NCBI RefSeq assembly: GCF_900104145.1
Contig: NZ_FNLB01000001.1
Span: forward strand, 186,001 to 250,000
Length of the DNA: 64,000 nt
Direction of reading: 5' to 3'
Origin: Pseudovibrio sp. Tun.PSC04-5.I4
GTDB taxonomy: Bacteria; Pseudomonadota; Alphaproteobacteria; Rhizobiales; Stappiaceae
The notes under the pieces: generated by a model
What the model was told of the DNA's origin: nothing
Databases searched by the model: none
What the model saw: the letters and a program-made list of their open reading frames with translations, nothing else
Shown: positions 17,828-26,536 of the stretch, one piece after another
Position numbering within the stretch: the first letter of the stretch is position 1
Layout: every line of letters starts with the position of its first letter
Translations under genes and position numbers: made by a program

Positions 17828-18589
17828 GTGGCGAACTCACGTAGCAGTATTCAAGAAAATGTGACGGTGTGTATCACAAGTTGTGGCCGTTTAGATTTAC
17901 TCTCTAAAACTATCGATAGTTTTATGCCTGACCATCACTCACACATTTCCAATCTTATAGTTATTGATGATGCGAATACTACAGAAATCAAATTCTGGAT
18001 GGCGGATCATTATCCGGAAGCCTGTGTTCTGTTAAATGAACATCAGCTTGGTCAAATGAAATCCATCGATAAGATGTATAGCTATGTAGACACTCCGCTT
18101 ATATTCCATGGTGAAGATGATTGGCTTTTTGAAAAAGGCAGTACAATCACGGCCTGTAAAAAAGTTATGGCAGCAGAGCCTGAAGCTAGTGTTGTTTGCG
18201 TACGGAAGATCTCTGATTTGCAGCAGAAGTTTCAGGACAATTGTATTCGTAAAGAGATCGACGGCGTAAAATACGCGATGATGCCATTGGACATTCACCC
18301 AGAGTGGCTAAGTTTTTCGTTCAACCCCAGCCTGGTAAAAAAGGGCTTATGGGAGCAATACGGCCCCTATGAACAATATGGAACAGAAGAACGCATCTCA
18401 ATGGTCATGAAGAAAGATGGTTGGATGGTTGCCTTCCTCGACCCGGGTGCTTGCCATCATATCGGCGGAGAGGCGCATGTTGATGATCCTTTCCAACCCA
18501 AACGCGCCAATACAATTCTTTCACGATTGAAGCGTTCAGTTCGCAAACGGTGGTACCGGCTTCTTAGAAAGTTCGGCGTGGACGTTTAA
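17828..18589 (+). CDS. Glycosyltransferase family 2-like protein
   Basis: A 253-residue protein with a GT-A start VTVCITSCGRLDLLSKTIDSF, a VIDDAN motif and the metal-binding-like LIFHGEDDWLF. The last 30 residues are basic (SRLKRSVRKRWYRLLRK). It begins at a GTG at 17828. It is divergent from the WaaE-like gene, with a 77-base gap, so the three glycosyltransferases form a small surface-glycan cluster. Substrates are unknown. Confidence 0.75.
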   Translation: MANSRSSIQENVTVCITSCGRLDLLSKTIDSFMPDHHSHISNLIVIDDANTTEIKFWMADHYPEACVLLNEHQLGQMKSIDKMYSYVDTPLIFHGEDDWLFEKGSTITACKKVMAAEPEASVVCVRKISDLQQKFQDNCIRKEIDGVKYAMMPLDIHPEWLSFSFNPSLVKKGLWEQYGPYEQYGTEERISMVMKKDGWMVAFLDPGACHHIGGEAHVDDPFQPKRANTILSRLKRSVRKRWYRLLRKFGVDV

Positions 18590-18655
18590 ATTCCTAATCA
18601 GATATCGATAAGTATCCTGTGTTTTTAAGGTGTTATCGATTATTTGAGAATTTTA

Positions 18656-18670
18656 TAGACGACCGGTCTA
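18656..18670. promoter_or_regulatory. TetR operator 1
   Basis: A palindrome TAGAC-GACCG-GTCTA lies 21 bases upstream of the tetR start. It matches the site at 19320 at 14 of 15 bases and resembles the NemR-type box. Autoregulation is likely. Confidence 0.75.
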
Positions 18671-18691
18671 TTTTGACTTAAAACACCCCAC

Positions 18692-19285
18692 ATGAAGATG
18701 AAAAAGAGCGAAGCAACACGACTGCACATATTGGAGACCGGCCGCAAGCTCATAGCTGCGCAGGGCTTCTCCAGTATGGGCCTGAGTGAATTGCTAAATA
18801 CCGCTGGGGTGCCGAAGGGGTCGTTCTACCATTACTTTGGTTCCAAAGAGCACTTTGGTTGCGTATTGGTTCAACAGTACCTAGATGAATACATGGCAGC
18901 CATGGATACCCTGTTCGTTCCGGATAATGGAAACATGAGGGAGAGGCTGTTTCAGTATTGGAATCTTTGGGAGAACTACCAACATTCTGAGGACGCTTCC
19001 AAACACTGCCTGATTGTAAAGCTGAGCGCGGAAATCGCAGATTTCTCAGATGACATGAGAGAGTTGCTGGCGGAAATGACGGCGAAGGTTGAACGGCGTC
19101 TTGGTGATGCCATTGAAGCGGGGATTCACGATGGGTCGATAGCCCGCACAGTGGATGCCCGGCTGACGGCACAGATACTCTACCAGATGTGGCTCGGAGC
19201 GAGCCTTATCGGAAAACTTACACGGACAAAGGAGTCTCTTCTAAAGGCTCTTAGCGTAACGGAAATGATGTTACCTGCTGCATAG
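18692..19285 (+). CDS. TetR-family regulator (NemR/AcuR-like)
   Basis: A 197-residue repressor. The N-terminal HTH includes ILETGRKLIAAQGFSSMGLSELL and GVPKGSFYHYFGSKEHFG. The C-terminal ligand domain has two Cys-free helices and one Cys (KHCLIVKLSAEIADF) at the position where NemR-type proteins sense electrophiles. It has its own operator upstream and a second in front of the following osmC-like gene, so it probably represses the whole set through to the DJ-1-like gene. The family is sure; the inducer, likely a reactive aldehyde, quinone or peroxide, is inferred from the regulated genes. Confidence 0.88.
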   Translation: MKMKKSEATRLHILETGRKLIAAQGFSSMGLSELLNTAGVPKGSFYHYFGSKEHFGCVLVQQYLDEYMAAMDTLFVPDNGNMRERLFQYWNLWENYQHSEDASKHCLIVKLSAEIADFSDDMRELLAEMTAKVERRLGDAIEAGIHDGSIARTVDARLTAQILYQMWLGASLIGKLTRTKESLLKALSVTEMMLPAA

Positions 19286-19319
19286 AAAATCCATCAAACC
19301 CCTACAAATACAAAACAAA

Positions 19320-19334
19320 TAGACGACCAGTCTA
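19320..19334. promoter_or_regulatory. TetR operator 2
   Basis: TAGAC-GACCA-GTCTA, 18 bases before the ATG of the OsmC-like gene. Same arms and spacing as the site upstream of tetR, so one repressor probably controls both promoters. Confidence 0.75.
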
Positions 19335-19352
19335 ATAATTTAAGGTGAAGAT

Positions 19353-19766
19353 ATGAAAATCTTCTATGAAGCAAAACAAGATGCAGACAACGGACGCTCC
19401 GGCATTCCACCATTGAGCGACGAAGCTGCAAAAATCCGAGTAACGCCTCCTGGTGTAGAAGGTCCTGGCATTACGCCTGAAGAATTGTTCGCGGTTGGGT
19501 ATGCATCCTGCTTTGAACATTCTTTGAAGATGGTTTCCGGCCACAAGGAATTTCCGCTTGATGCTTTAGAAGTTCGAGCTGAAGGCAACGTGATTGAAAA
19601 ATCTGAAGGTGGTTACGTTTTAGACATCGACCTGCATCTGGAATTTTCTGGTTTGACGCGTGAGCAAGCCGACGACGTCATAAATACGGCTCATAATCTT
19701 TGCCCCTATTCAAACGCCATTTGCGGCAACGTTGATGTGCGCGTCTACACCAAACTAAACTCATAG
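19353..19766 (+). CDS. OsmC/Ohr-family peroxide-reducing protein
   Basis: A 137-residue OsmC/Ohr-type thiol peroxidase. The two redox Cys are C53 (GYASCFEHSL) and C117 (NLCPYSNA), at the usual spacing. These cytoplasmic enzymes reduce organic hydroperoxides using lipoyl or other dithiols. It follows a TetR operator and precedes a CurA-like reductase. Ohr subfamily is favoured by the short length and the CPYSNA motif. Confidence 0.85.
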   Translation: MKIFYEAKQDADNGRSGIPPLSDEAAKIRVTPPGVEGPGITPEELFAVGYASCFEHSLKMVSGHKEFPLDALEVRAEGNVIEKSEGGYVLDIDLHLEFSGLTREQADDVINTAHNLCPYSNAICGNVDVRVYTKLNS

Positions 19767-19804
19767 AAAATCAATTATTTATCTCTGACATTAGGAAATT
19801 TTAC

Positions 19805-20836
19805 ATGCCTCAGAATTCCGAAGTAAATCGCCAAGTTGTTCTAGCAGAACGCCCTGTTGGTGCGCCGACCCAAGCCAATTTCCGTGTGAATGAAGCGGCG
19901 ATTCCAACGCCTGGTGAAGGCGAGATGCTTTTGCGCACCGTTTACCTGTCTCTGGATCCATACATGCGCGGACGCATGAGCGATGCTAAGTCATACGCTG
20001 ATCCGGTTGAGATTGGTGACCCGATGGTTGGCGGTACAGTTTCCGTTGTAGTGTCATCAAATCTCAAAGGTTTTTCCGAGGGCGACTGGGTTGTTAGCCA
20101 AGGCGGTTGGCAGGATTACTCGATCTCCGATGGCCAAATGGTATTCAACCTTGGCAAAGAGCCTGCGATGCCGTCTTGGGCGCTTGGTATTATGGGTATG
20201 CCCGGCTTTACAGCATATGCTGGTCTTCTGGAGATTGGCGAGCCTAAACCGGGTGAAACAATCGCCGTTGCAGCTGCGTCCGGACCTGTTGGCGCAACCG
20301 TTGGACAGATCGGCAAGATCAAGGGGTGCCGCGTTGTTGGTATCGCTGGCGGCGAGGAAAAGTGCAAACACGCTGTCGAGCATCTCGGCTTTGATGTCTG
20401 CCTTGACCGTAACTCACCAACCTTTGCACAGGACCTGAAAGACGCGTGTCCAGCCGGAATTGACGTTTATTTTGAAAACGTTGGCGGTGCTGTGTTTGAT
20501 GCAGTTCTACCACTGCTCAATGCCAATGCGCGGGTTCCGCTGTGTGGATTGATTTCCCAGTACAACGCAACATCTTTGCCAGACGGCCCTGACCGTATCG
20601 GCCTGCTGATGGGCAATTTGCTGGTTAAGAAAATCCGCATGCAGGGCTTTATCATCTTTGATAGTTTCCCAACTCTTTACCCAAAATTTGCAGCAGATAT
20701 GCAGCAGTGGATTGCAGAGGGTAAAGTAAAGTATCGCGAACAAATGGTTGAAGGTCTGGAAAATGCTCCAGAAGCATTCATAGGTCTTCTTGAAGGCAAG
20801 AACTTCGGCAAACTCGTTGTAAAAATCAGCGACTAA
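19805..20836 (+). CDS. curA: NADPH-dependent CurA-like reductase
   Basis: A 343-residue zinc-independent medium-chain dehydrogenase of the CurA/leukotriene B4 dehydrogenase group. It has the N-terminal motif YLSLDPYMRGRM, the cofactor-binding loop AAASGPVGATVGQIGK, and YFENVGGAVFDAVLP. These enzymes reduce alpha,beta-unsaturated ketones and aldehydes with NADPH. The gene lies 38 bases after the OsmC-like gene in the electrophile-response operon. Family is firm; curcumin as a natural substrate is not implied. Confidence 0.85.
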   Translation: MPQNSEVNRQVVLAERPVGAPTQANFRVNEAAIPTPGEGEMLLRTVYLSLDPYMRGRMSDAKSYADPVEIGDPMVGGTVSVVVSSNLKGFSEGDWVVSQGGWQDYSISDGQMVFNLGKEPAMPSWALGIMGMPGFTAYAGLLEIGEPKPGETIAVAAASGPVGATVGQIGKIKGCRVVGIAGGEEKCKHAVEHLGFDVCLDRNSPTFAQDLKDACPAGIDVYFENVGGAVFDAVLPLLNANARVPLCGLISQYNATSLPDGPDRIGLLMGNLLVKKIRMQGFIIFDSFPTLYPKFAADMQQWIAEGKVKYREQMVEGLENAPEAFIGLLEGKNFGKLVVKISD

Positions 20837-20926
20837 CCTCCACGCTAATAACAAGAACATCGCGAACACCAGTGCCCGCCGGCGCTGGTGAATGCTCCCC
20901 TTTGCCCTGCTGAAAGGTAGATCACT

Positions 20927-21604
20927 ATGAACGTGCTTATGGTCCTTACATCCCACGACAAGCTGGGTGATACAGGCGAGAAAACCGGCTTCTGGCTGGA
21001 AGAATTTGCGGCCCCTTACTACACTTTCAAAGATGCTGGCGCGACAATAACACTGGCCTCTCCTGCTGGTGGCCAGCCTCCGCTGGATCCAAAAAGCGAC
21101 CTACCGGATTTTCAGACAGCAGCAACTGACCGCTTTAAAGCAGATAGCCCAGCCAATGAGGCACTTGCAAACACTGTGAAGCTGGAGAGTGTTTCCGCTG
21201 ATGAGTTTGACGCGGTCTTCTACCCTGGCGGCCACGGCCCGCTTTGGGATCTGGTTGATGACACTGCCTCTATCGCTTTGATTGAGAAGCTGTATTCAGC
21301 AGGCAAGCCGGTTGGCGTTGTCTGTCATGCATCTGCTGCGCTGGTCAACGCGAAAGCGGCTGATGGCTCTGCTCTGGTAAAAGGTAAAAAGGTCACCGGC
21401 TTCTCCAACACGGAAGAAGACGCTGTTCAATTGACCAATATTGTACCTTTGCTGGTGGAAGATGCGCTGCAGGAACAAGGTGCAATCTATGAGAAAGGCC
21501 CTGATTGGGGATCCTTCACTCTGGTAGACGGCAATCTGATTTCCGGCCAGAACCCGGCATCTTCAGAAGCTACCGCCAAAGCTATTCTGACATTTTTGGG
21601 TTAG
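20927..21604 (+). CDS. DJ-1/PfpI-family protein (glyoxalase III-like)
   Basis: A 225-residue class I glutamine-amidotransferase-like protein. The nucleophile Cys133 is followed by His134 (GVVCHASAAL), and the E/D motif FYPGGHGPLWDL is upstream. Its closest type is Hsp31/YajL-like proteins that detoxify methylglyoxal without cofactor or repair glycated targets. It is the last gene of the electrophile operon; an intrinsic terminator follows. Confidence 0.83.
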   Translation: MNVLMVLTSHDKLGDTGEKTGFWLEEFAAPYYTFKDAGATITLASPAGGQPPLDPKSDLPDFQTAATDRFKADSPANEALANTVKLESVSADEFDAVFYPGGHGPLWDLVDDTASIALIEKLYSAGKPVGVVCHASAALVNAKAADGSALVKGKKVTGFSNTEEDAVQLTNIVPLLVEDALQEQGAIYEKGPDWGSFTLVDGNLISGQNPASSEATAKAILTFLG

Positions 21605-21630
21605 GTCTAACTCTATCAAATTATAAAGGA

Positions 21631-21671
21631 GCCGGTGTGGGGTTATGCCCTGCATCGGTTTTTTTGTGCCC
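21631..21671 (+). terminator. Intrinsic terminator of the electrophile operon
   Basis: A GC-rich hairpin with arms GCCGGTGTGGGG and CCCTGCATCGG (some G-U pairs) and a short TTATG loop, followed by a run of seven T. It lies about 27 bases after the DJ-1-like stop. Confidence 0.75.
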
Positions 21672-21954
21672 CATCCAACATAAAATTCTGAATAGCCACG
21701 GGTAGGACAGCCTCATACACGGTACGCGCATAAAACAGATTGCGTTGCTATGTGCGTTGGTTTGCGTGGAACCTGTCAAAACGTACGTTGAGATGCGTTG
21801 ATCCGCTCTCAGATATACAAAATCGTGACATATGGCGCTAAACTTATCATATTATGCCATATGCCACAGAGCATCCACGTCAGATTCTGCAGGAGATGTC
21901 ACGCCGTTCTTCGCAACATTGAGCAGACCAACGCACCAAACGGCCCAAGTTTAT

Positions 21955-22200
21955 AGAGACGAGGTGCAGATCATGCAGCGAGCGGTGCTAAGCTTGTTTG
22001 ACCGGTGGCAACTGACAGATAAGCAGGCCCAGCAAATTGCTGGGCGACATTGCAAAGCGCACCTACCAACGTTGGAAGACGCAGCACAATAGACCTTGCA
22101 GCACGCTTCTCCAATCTGCTTGGCATACACAACGCGCTGCGGCGGCATTGCCAATGGTCATCATGCTGATCAAAGCAGCGGAGAACCGCTAAAAAATTGA
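21955..22200 (+). pseudogene. Decayed MbcA/ParS/Xre-type antitoxin gene
   Basis: Fragments in three frames line up with a DUF2384 antitoxin: RAVLSLFDRWQLTDKQAQQIAG (21970s-22050), then RTYQRWK in a second frame (about 22060), then IDLAARFSNLLGIHNALR in a third (about 22090-22145). This order matches the HTH and toxin-binding parts of such antitoxins, with two or more frameshifts. No intact RES-type toxin follows; an IS5-family element starts at 22421. The rest of 21672-22420 shows nothing else. Confidence 0.6.
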
Positions 22201-22420
22201 GAGGCAAAAATCAGCTGCCCAAATTAATACAGGGTGTCATTTTTACAAATGGCATCGAGAGTGATGCAAACCGAAATCACGCTGCGTGAAACCCACGACC
22301 AACTTTTGCAGTTAGCTCTGACCGCCGTGGCTTCGATCCTTCCAACAATGACTTGCTTCCTCTGCTAAAACTGAAGACGAAAATACTCAATCAAATACAA
22401 CCAAGTAACGCGGTACTGAG

Positions 22421-23523
22421 CAGCCTTGTTGCAGAAAGAAAGTTCAGCTCACAGCTCGGCCTTACCCGTTTAACTCAGCTCGCAATGACGCGTTCGAACG
22501 TCGGCCGTTCAAGGTCTGTCATCCGATTGAGGACAGAGACATTGATTTTGGCCTCCGTCTTCTGGTTCGCAAACTTACGGGACTTCAAACTTGTCCCGAT
22601 GATTTGTTTATAGCGCCCCATCAAGGTCTCGCCTCTTGAACGCCGCCCATACTCCGTCTGCTTCTGCCACCCTATTCTGCCATGTTTCTCAATGAGAAGA
22701 ATTTCTCGGTCACGGGCCGTAGGAGCGGTCGCAGCCTCTGGGCTGGGGACTGCTGTTTTGGGCGGCGGTATGATGACCTCAACGCCGTCAAAACGGTCAG
22801 CTATTTCCTGGCGTGTCGGAGTGCCATCATAAGCTCCATCACCGAGAACCGTGCCAACCGATCCCTCTATCTGGTCCAGCAAATCCGGCACAACAGTTGG
22901 ATCGCCAACGGTATCTTCTGTCAGTTCAGAACAGATAATTTTGCCGGTGTCCAGGTCCAAACCAAGGTGAAGTTTGTGCTGTTTTCTGCGTTTCTTCTTG
23001 GTTCCGTGTTTGTTTTCCTGCCACTCACCAGCCCCAAACATCTCTATACCCGTGCTATCGATCACAAGAGTTGCCGCGCCAGTATCCTTTTCAGATTTGA
23101 CTTTGGAAGGGTACAACCCACCAGCTCTACGTGACAGGGTGCTATAGTCAGGAACAGCCAAATCAAGCCCCATCAAAGCGAACACTGACTGAACAATCCT
23201 TGTGTCTGCCGCAAAGCTAAACCAAACACGGATTTGACACTCAAACAGGTTTTAATGGCAAGATCTAAATACTTGGCGGTCTCCCGCGGCGGTTGCTCGT
23301 TGGTGCGAGCCAGGCACCGACAACGCTGTCTTCAACCCAGACTGTGATGTCTCCACGCCGACGCAGGCTTTCATTACACTCCGACCAGTTCGTCACCTTA
23401 TATTCGATTTTCGCAACCTTGTGACGACGGTCGGCATTGTGTTCAAACGGCATAAAGGAAGTCTTCAAAAAAGAGATTTTCAGAGAAAATACACTTCATC
23501 AGGGGAATATTGCAACAACGCCC
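22421..23523 (-). mobile_element. IS5-family insertion sequence
   Basis: About 1.1 kb with short inverted ends containing TTGTTGCA (left near 22421-22433; right near 23511-23523, read inward as GGCGTTGTTGCA). It encodes one minus-strand transposase that has two frameshifts. Confidence 0.75.
22475..23468 (-). pseudogene. IS5-family transposase, two frameshifts
   Basis: The N-terminal frame (23468 to 23265) reads KVTNWSECNESLRRRGDITVWV. A middle piece in another frame reads KYLDLAIKTCLSV. The C-terminal frame (to 22475) has the DDE core: VIDSTGIEMFG, GDGAYDGTPTR and YGRRSRGETLMGRYKQIIG. One base is missing near 23269 (after RPP) and another near 23190 (before QSVFALMG). The catalytic half is complete, but the protein cannot be made whole without correction. 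Confidence 0.82.
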
Positions 23524-23577
23524 TTTTTATCAGCCCATACTTCTCAATTGTAGAAAATCTATCAATTCGGTGTTTGA

Positions 23578-24990
23578 TTACAGATCAAAACCGAAATAGC
23601 GGTTCGCGTTGTTGAAGCTGACGTCCTGAACCAACTGGCCTAGCAGTTTTATATCATTAGGAGCTTCACCCTCGACGACCCATGTTCCTATCATATTGCA
23701 GAGGATGCGACGGAAGTATTCGTGGCGAGTGTAGGAAAGGAACGAGCGGCTATCTGTCAACATTCCGATAAAACGGGAAAGCAAGCCCAGCTGAGAGAGT
23801 TGCTCCATCTGACGCAGCATGCCGTCCTTTTGGTCATTGAACCACCAGCCAGATCCGAACTGAATTTTGCCCACAACGTCGCCACCTTGGAAGTTACCAC
23901 ACATGGCGCTGATAACCTCATTGTCACGGGGGTTCAGACAATACAGAATGGTTCGCGGAAGGGCATCGTCCTCATCGAGCGCATTCAGTAGTTTGCTCAA
24001 AGGGTCTGCAATCAAACCATCATTGATACTATCGAACCCAGTATCTGGTCCCAGCAATCCAAACATCCGAGAGCTGTTATTCCGCATAGCGCCAATGTGA
24101 TACTGCATGGCCCAACCACGGCGCGCGTATTCCTTACCGAGGAAAATCAGTACGGCTGTTTTAATCGCATCAGCCTCTTTCTGACCCACCAGTTTACCAG
24201 AAAGGCGGGTTGCCAGAGCTGTGTTCAACTCAACTTTTGTTGCGACTTCGTAAACGACTGTATCCAGAGCATGATCTGAGATCGTGCAACCATGTGCTGC
24301 AAAGTAATCCAACCGATTGGAAAGGGCAGAACAAAGATCTTCAAAACTGGAAATCTCGACGCCAGAAACCTCAGCAAGCTTTGACAGGTACTCGACATAG
24401 GATGGCGCATTGATGAGGAAGGATTTATCTGGCCGCCAAGATGGGTTCATCTTAATTTTAAAGCTGGCGTCCTCTGCTGCTGCTTTGTGGTAAGCGAGGT
24501 CGTCGATAGGGTCGTCGGTGGTGCCCACCATCCGAACATTCATCTTTTCCATTATGGAACGAGCAGAAAACTCGGGGGCCGCCAACATTTCGTTGGTGCG
24601 GTTCCAAACGCCCTCAGCTGTGTCTCCATTCAACACGCAGTCATCAATACCAAAAGGACGGCGCAGCTCAAGGTGTGTCCAGTGGTACAGTGGATTGCCT
24701 ATGGTTGCCGGAACAGTTTCTGCCCATTTCTGGAATTTCTCTCGGTCGGAAACATCAGAACCAGTGCAGTACTTTTCCTCCACCGCATTGGTGCGCATTG
24801 CACGCCATTTGTAATGATCACCCTTTAGCCAGATCTCGGTAAGGTTCGCGAACTGATGATCGGTTGCAACCAGCTCCGGTTGCAAATGGCAATGATAATC
24901 TATGATGGGCATATCCCTGGCGAAATCATGGTAGAATTCGCGGGCCACATCAGAATGAAGGAGGAAATCTTCCGTCAAAAACTTAGTCAT
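23578..24990 (-). CDS. uxaC: Glucuronate isomerase
   Basis: A 470-residue uronate isomerase converting D-glucuronate to D-fructuronate and D-galacturonate to D-tagaturonate. The amidohydrolase-like metal motif IDYHCHLQPE sits near the N-terminus, and GMLTDSRSFLSYTRHEYFRRI near the C-terminus is typical of UxaC. I chose the ATG at 24990 (MTKFLTEDFLL) with GAGA upstream, instead of a longer frame that would overlap uxaB. It is the last gene of the hexuronate operon, 41 bases after uxaB. Confidence 0.93.
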   Translation of the reverse strand: MTKFLTEDFLLHSDVAREFYHDFARDMPIIDYHCHLQPELVATDHQFANLTEIWLKGDHYKWRAMRTNAVEEKYCTGSDVSDREKFQKWAETVPATIGNPLYHWTHLELRRPFGIDDCVLNGDTAEGVWNRTNEMLAAPEFSARSIMEKMNVRMVGTTDDPIDDLAYHKAAAEDASFKIKMNPSWRPDKSFLINAPSYVEYLSKLAEVSGVEISSFEDLCSALSNRLDYFAAHGCTISDHALDTVVYEVATKVELNTALATRLSGKLVGQKEADAIKTAVLIFLGKEYARRGWAMQYHIGAMRNNSSRMFGLLGPDTGFDSINDGLIADPLSKLLNALDEDDALPRTILYCLNPRDNEVISAMCGNFQGGDVVGKIQFGSGWWFNDQKDGMLRQMEQLSQLGLLSRFIGMLTDSRSFLSYTRHEYFRRILCNMIGTWVVEGEAPNDIKLLGQLVQDVSFNNANRYFGFDL

Positions 24991-25031
24991 GGTGATGGTC
25001 TCTTTTTGAAAAACTATGCAATTGAAATGAC

Positions 25032-26501
25032 TTATACGAGTGTCAAAACCGACCATTGGTCTAGACGTTCAAGGCTAAATGGCTCGGCCTGCAAGAAGGT
25101 GAGCGCCTCCCTCACCAACGACACCAATCCATCGCTTTCCAATGATTTACCCCAGAACGCTTCTTCCCCCAGATAGGCACGGATCATTGCGTCTTGTCCT
25201 GCGGATTGCTCCAGAGACTTGAGTGCCTCAAACCGAGCAATCGTGTCATCTGAATCGCGTGGCTGCAGATCAGCGGCCTGTGAGAATTTGCCGGCGTAGA
25301 ACGCTAGCCATGCAGCCAATGACAGAGCCATACGGCGTGGTGGCTTGCCGTTTGCAGCGAGGTATTTTTCAAAACGAGGCAAATTGCGGGTCTGGAATTT
25401 GCTGATTCCGTTGAGCGAAATATCGTGCCAGCGATGCTTGATATAGGGGTTCGCAAATCGACGTAGAACTTCAGAACTGAATTCAACAATCTCCGCTTCG
25501 GGCAGAGAAAGAAATGGCATAATTTCGTCATCCAGCATGCCCTTTAGAAAGGCACTGCCGGAAGAGTTTTCAATTGCGGTTTGCACGATTTCGGTGCCGG
25601 ACAACAAGGCCAGCGGGCAGAAGCCAGTATGAGCACCATTCAAAATGGCCACCTTGCGCTCTTTATATCCGTCAGCATTGGCCGTTATCAGTGTACCCTC
25701 GTCATGTTCGCCCAATGGCAACAAAAGATCTGGTTGACCCTCACGTTTCTCAATCACTAGAAAGTGGAAGAGTTCTGCTGTCACCATCAATGGGTCGTCA
25801 TAACCAAGTTCAGCTTTCAACGCTTCAGCTTCTTCCCGCGGATATCCAGGAACAATACGATCAACCAATGTGTTGTAAAACGCAGAGTTTTCGCCAATCC
25901 AATTGATGAAGGAAGTCGGCAAACCCCAATCGTGAGCATGCAGCAAAACAGTTTTTTCGAGATTGTCACCGTTCTTGTCGATCAACTCACAGGGAAGAAA
26001 CTGGAAACCCGGCGCCAGCTCTTCTCCGCAACTTTTAAACCGCTCCAGCAGGAGGCGCGTCACCTTTGCAGGAAAGGAAACTGGCGGCTCGTCCTGCAAT
26101 TGACATTCTGCAATATACGTGATGCCGGCTTCTGTCGTATTGGAGATGACCGTTGTGAAGTTAGTATTGTGCGCAAGCTCTAGTGTTGCTTGCCAATCAG
26201 TCGCTGCAGAGATTTCACGGCGAACACAGGCGATTTGCCTTACATCAGAAGCAGGATGCCCCTTTGCATCCACACCGCGGGTGATCGCGGTGTATACGCC
26301 ATCGGAGTCATTGAGGGAGAAGGGAATGCCACCATCAATAGGGCGAACAACCACAACCCCGAAATCAGTTCCCGCCATTTCGTTCATGTGGTCAATTTTC
26401 CAGTCCATAAAGGCCCGAAGAAAATTGCCTTCACCAAACTGAATCACGCGTTCTGTTGGACGGGGCCGCCCGCCCAGAATCTCAGCTGAAATGCGCTTCA
26501 T
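25032..26501 (-). CDS. uxaB: Tagaturonate reductase
   Basis: A 489-residue polyol-dehydrogenase family enzyme that reduces D-tagaturonate to D-altronate with NADH. It has the N-terminal dinucleotide region ERVIQFGEGNFLRAFMDWKIDHMNE and the catalytic-domain segment KVAILNGAHTGFCPLALLSG, with the conserved Lys and Asn/His. The FGEGNFLR sequence and its position between uxaA and uxaC favour UxaB over fructuronate reductase UxuB. Confidence 0.9.
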   Translation of the reverse strand: MKRISAEILGGRPRPTERVIQFGEGNFLRAFMDWKIDHMNEMAGTDFGVVVVRPIDGGIPFSLNDSDGVYTAITRGVDAKGHPASDVRQIACVRREISAATDWQATLELAHNTNFTTVISNTTEAGITYIAECQLQDEPPVSFPAKVTRLLLERFKSCGEELAPGFQFLPCELIDKNGDNLEKTVLLHAHDWGLPTSFINWIGENSAFYNTLVDRIVPGYPREEAEALKAELGYDDPLMVTAELFHFLVIEKREGQPDLLLPLGEHDEGTLITANADGYKERKVAILNGAHTGFCPLALLSGTEIVQTAIENSSGSAFLKGMLDDEIMPFLSLPEAEIVEFSSEVLRRFANPYIKHRWHDISLNGISKFQTRNLPRFEKYLAANGKPPRRMALSLAAWLAFYAGKFSQAADLQPRDSDDTIARFEALKSLEQSAGQDAMIRAYLGEEAFWGKSLESDGLVSLVREALTFLQAEPFSLERLDQWSVLTLV

Positions 26502-26536
26502 GGTTTTCTCCCTATATTTTATCGTAGCCAGTTTGG

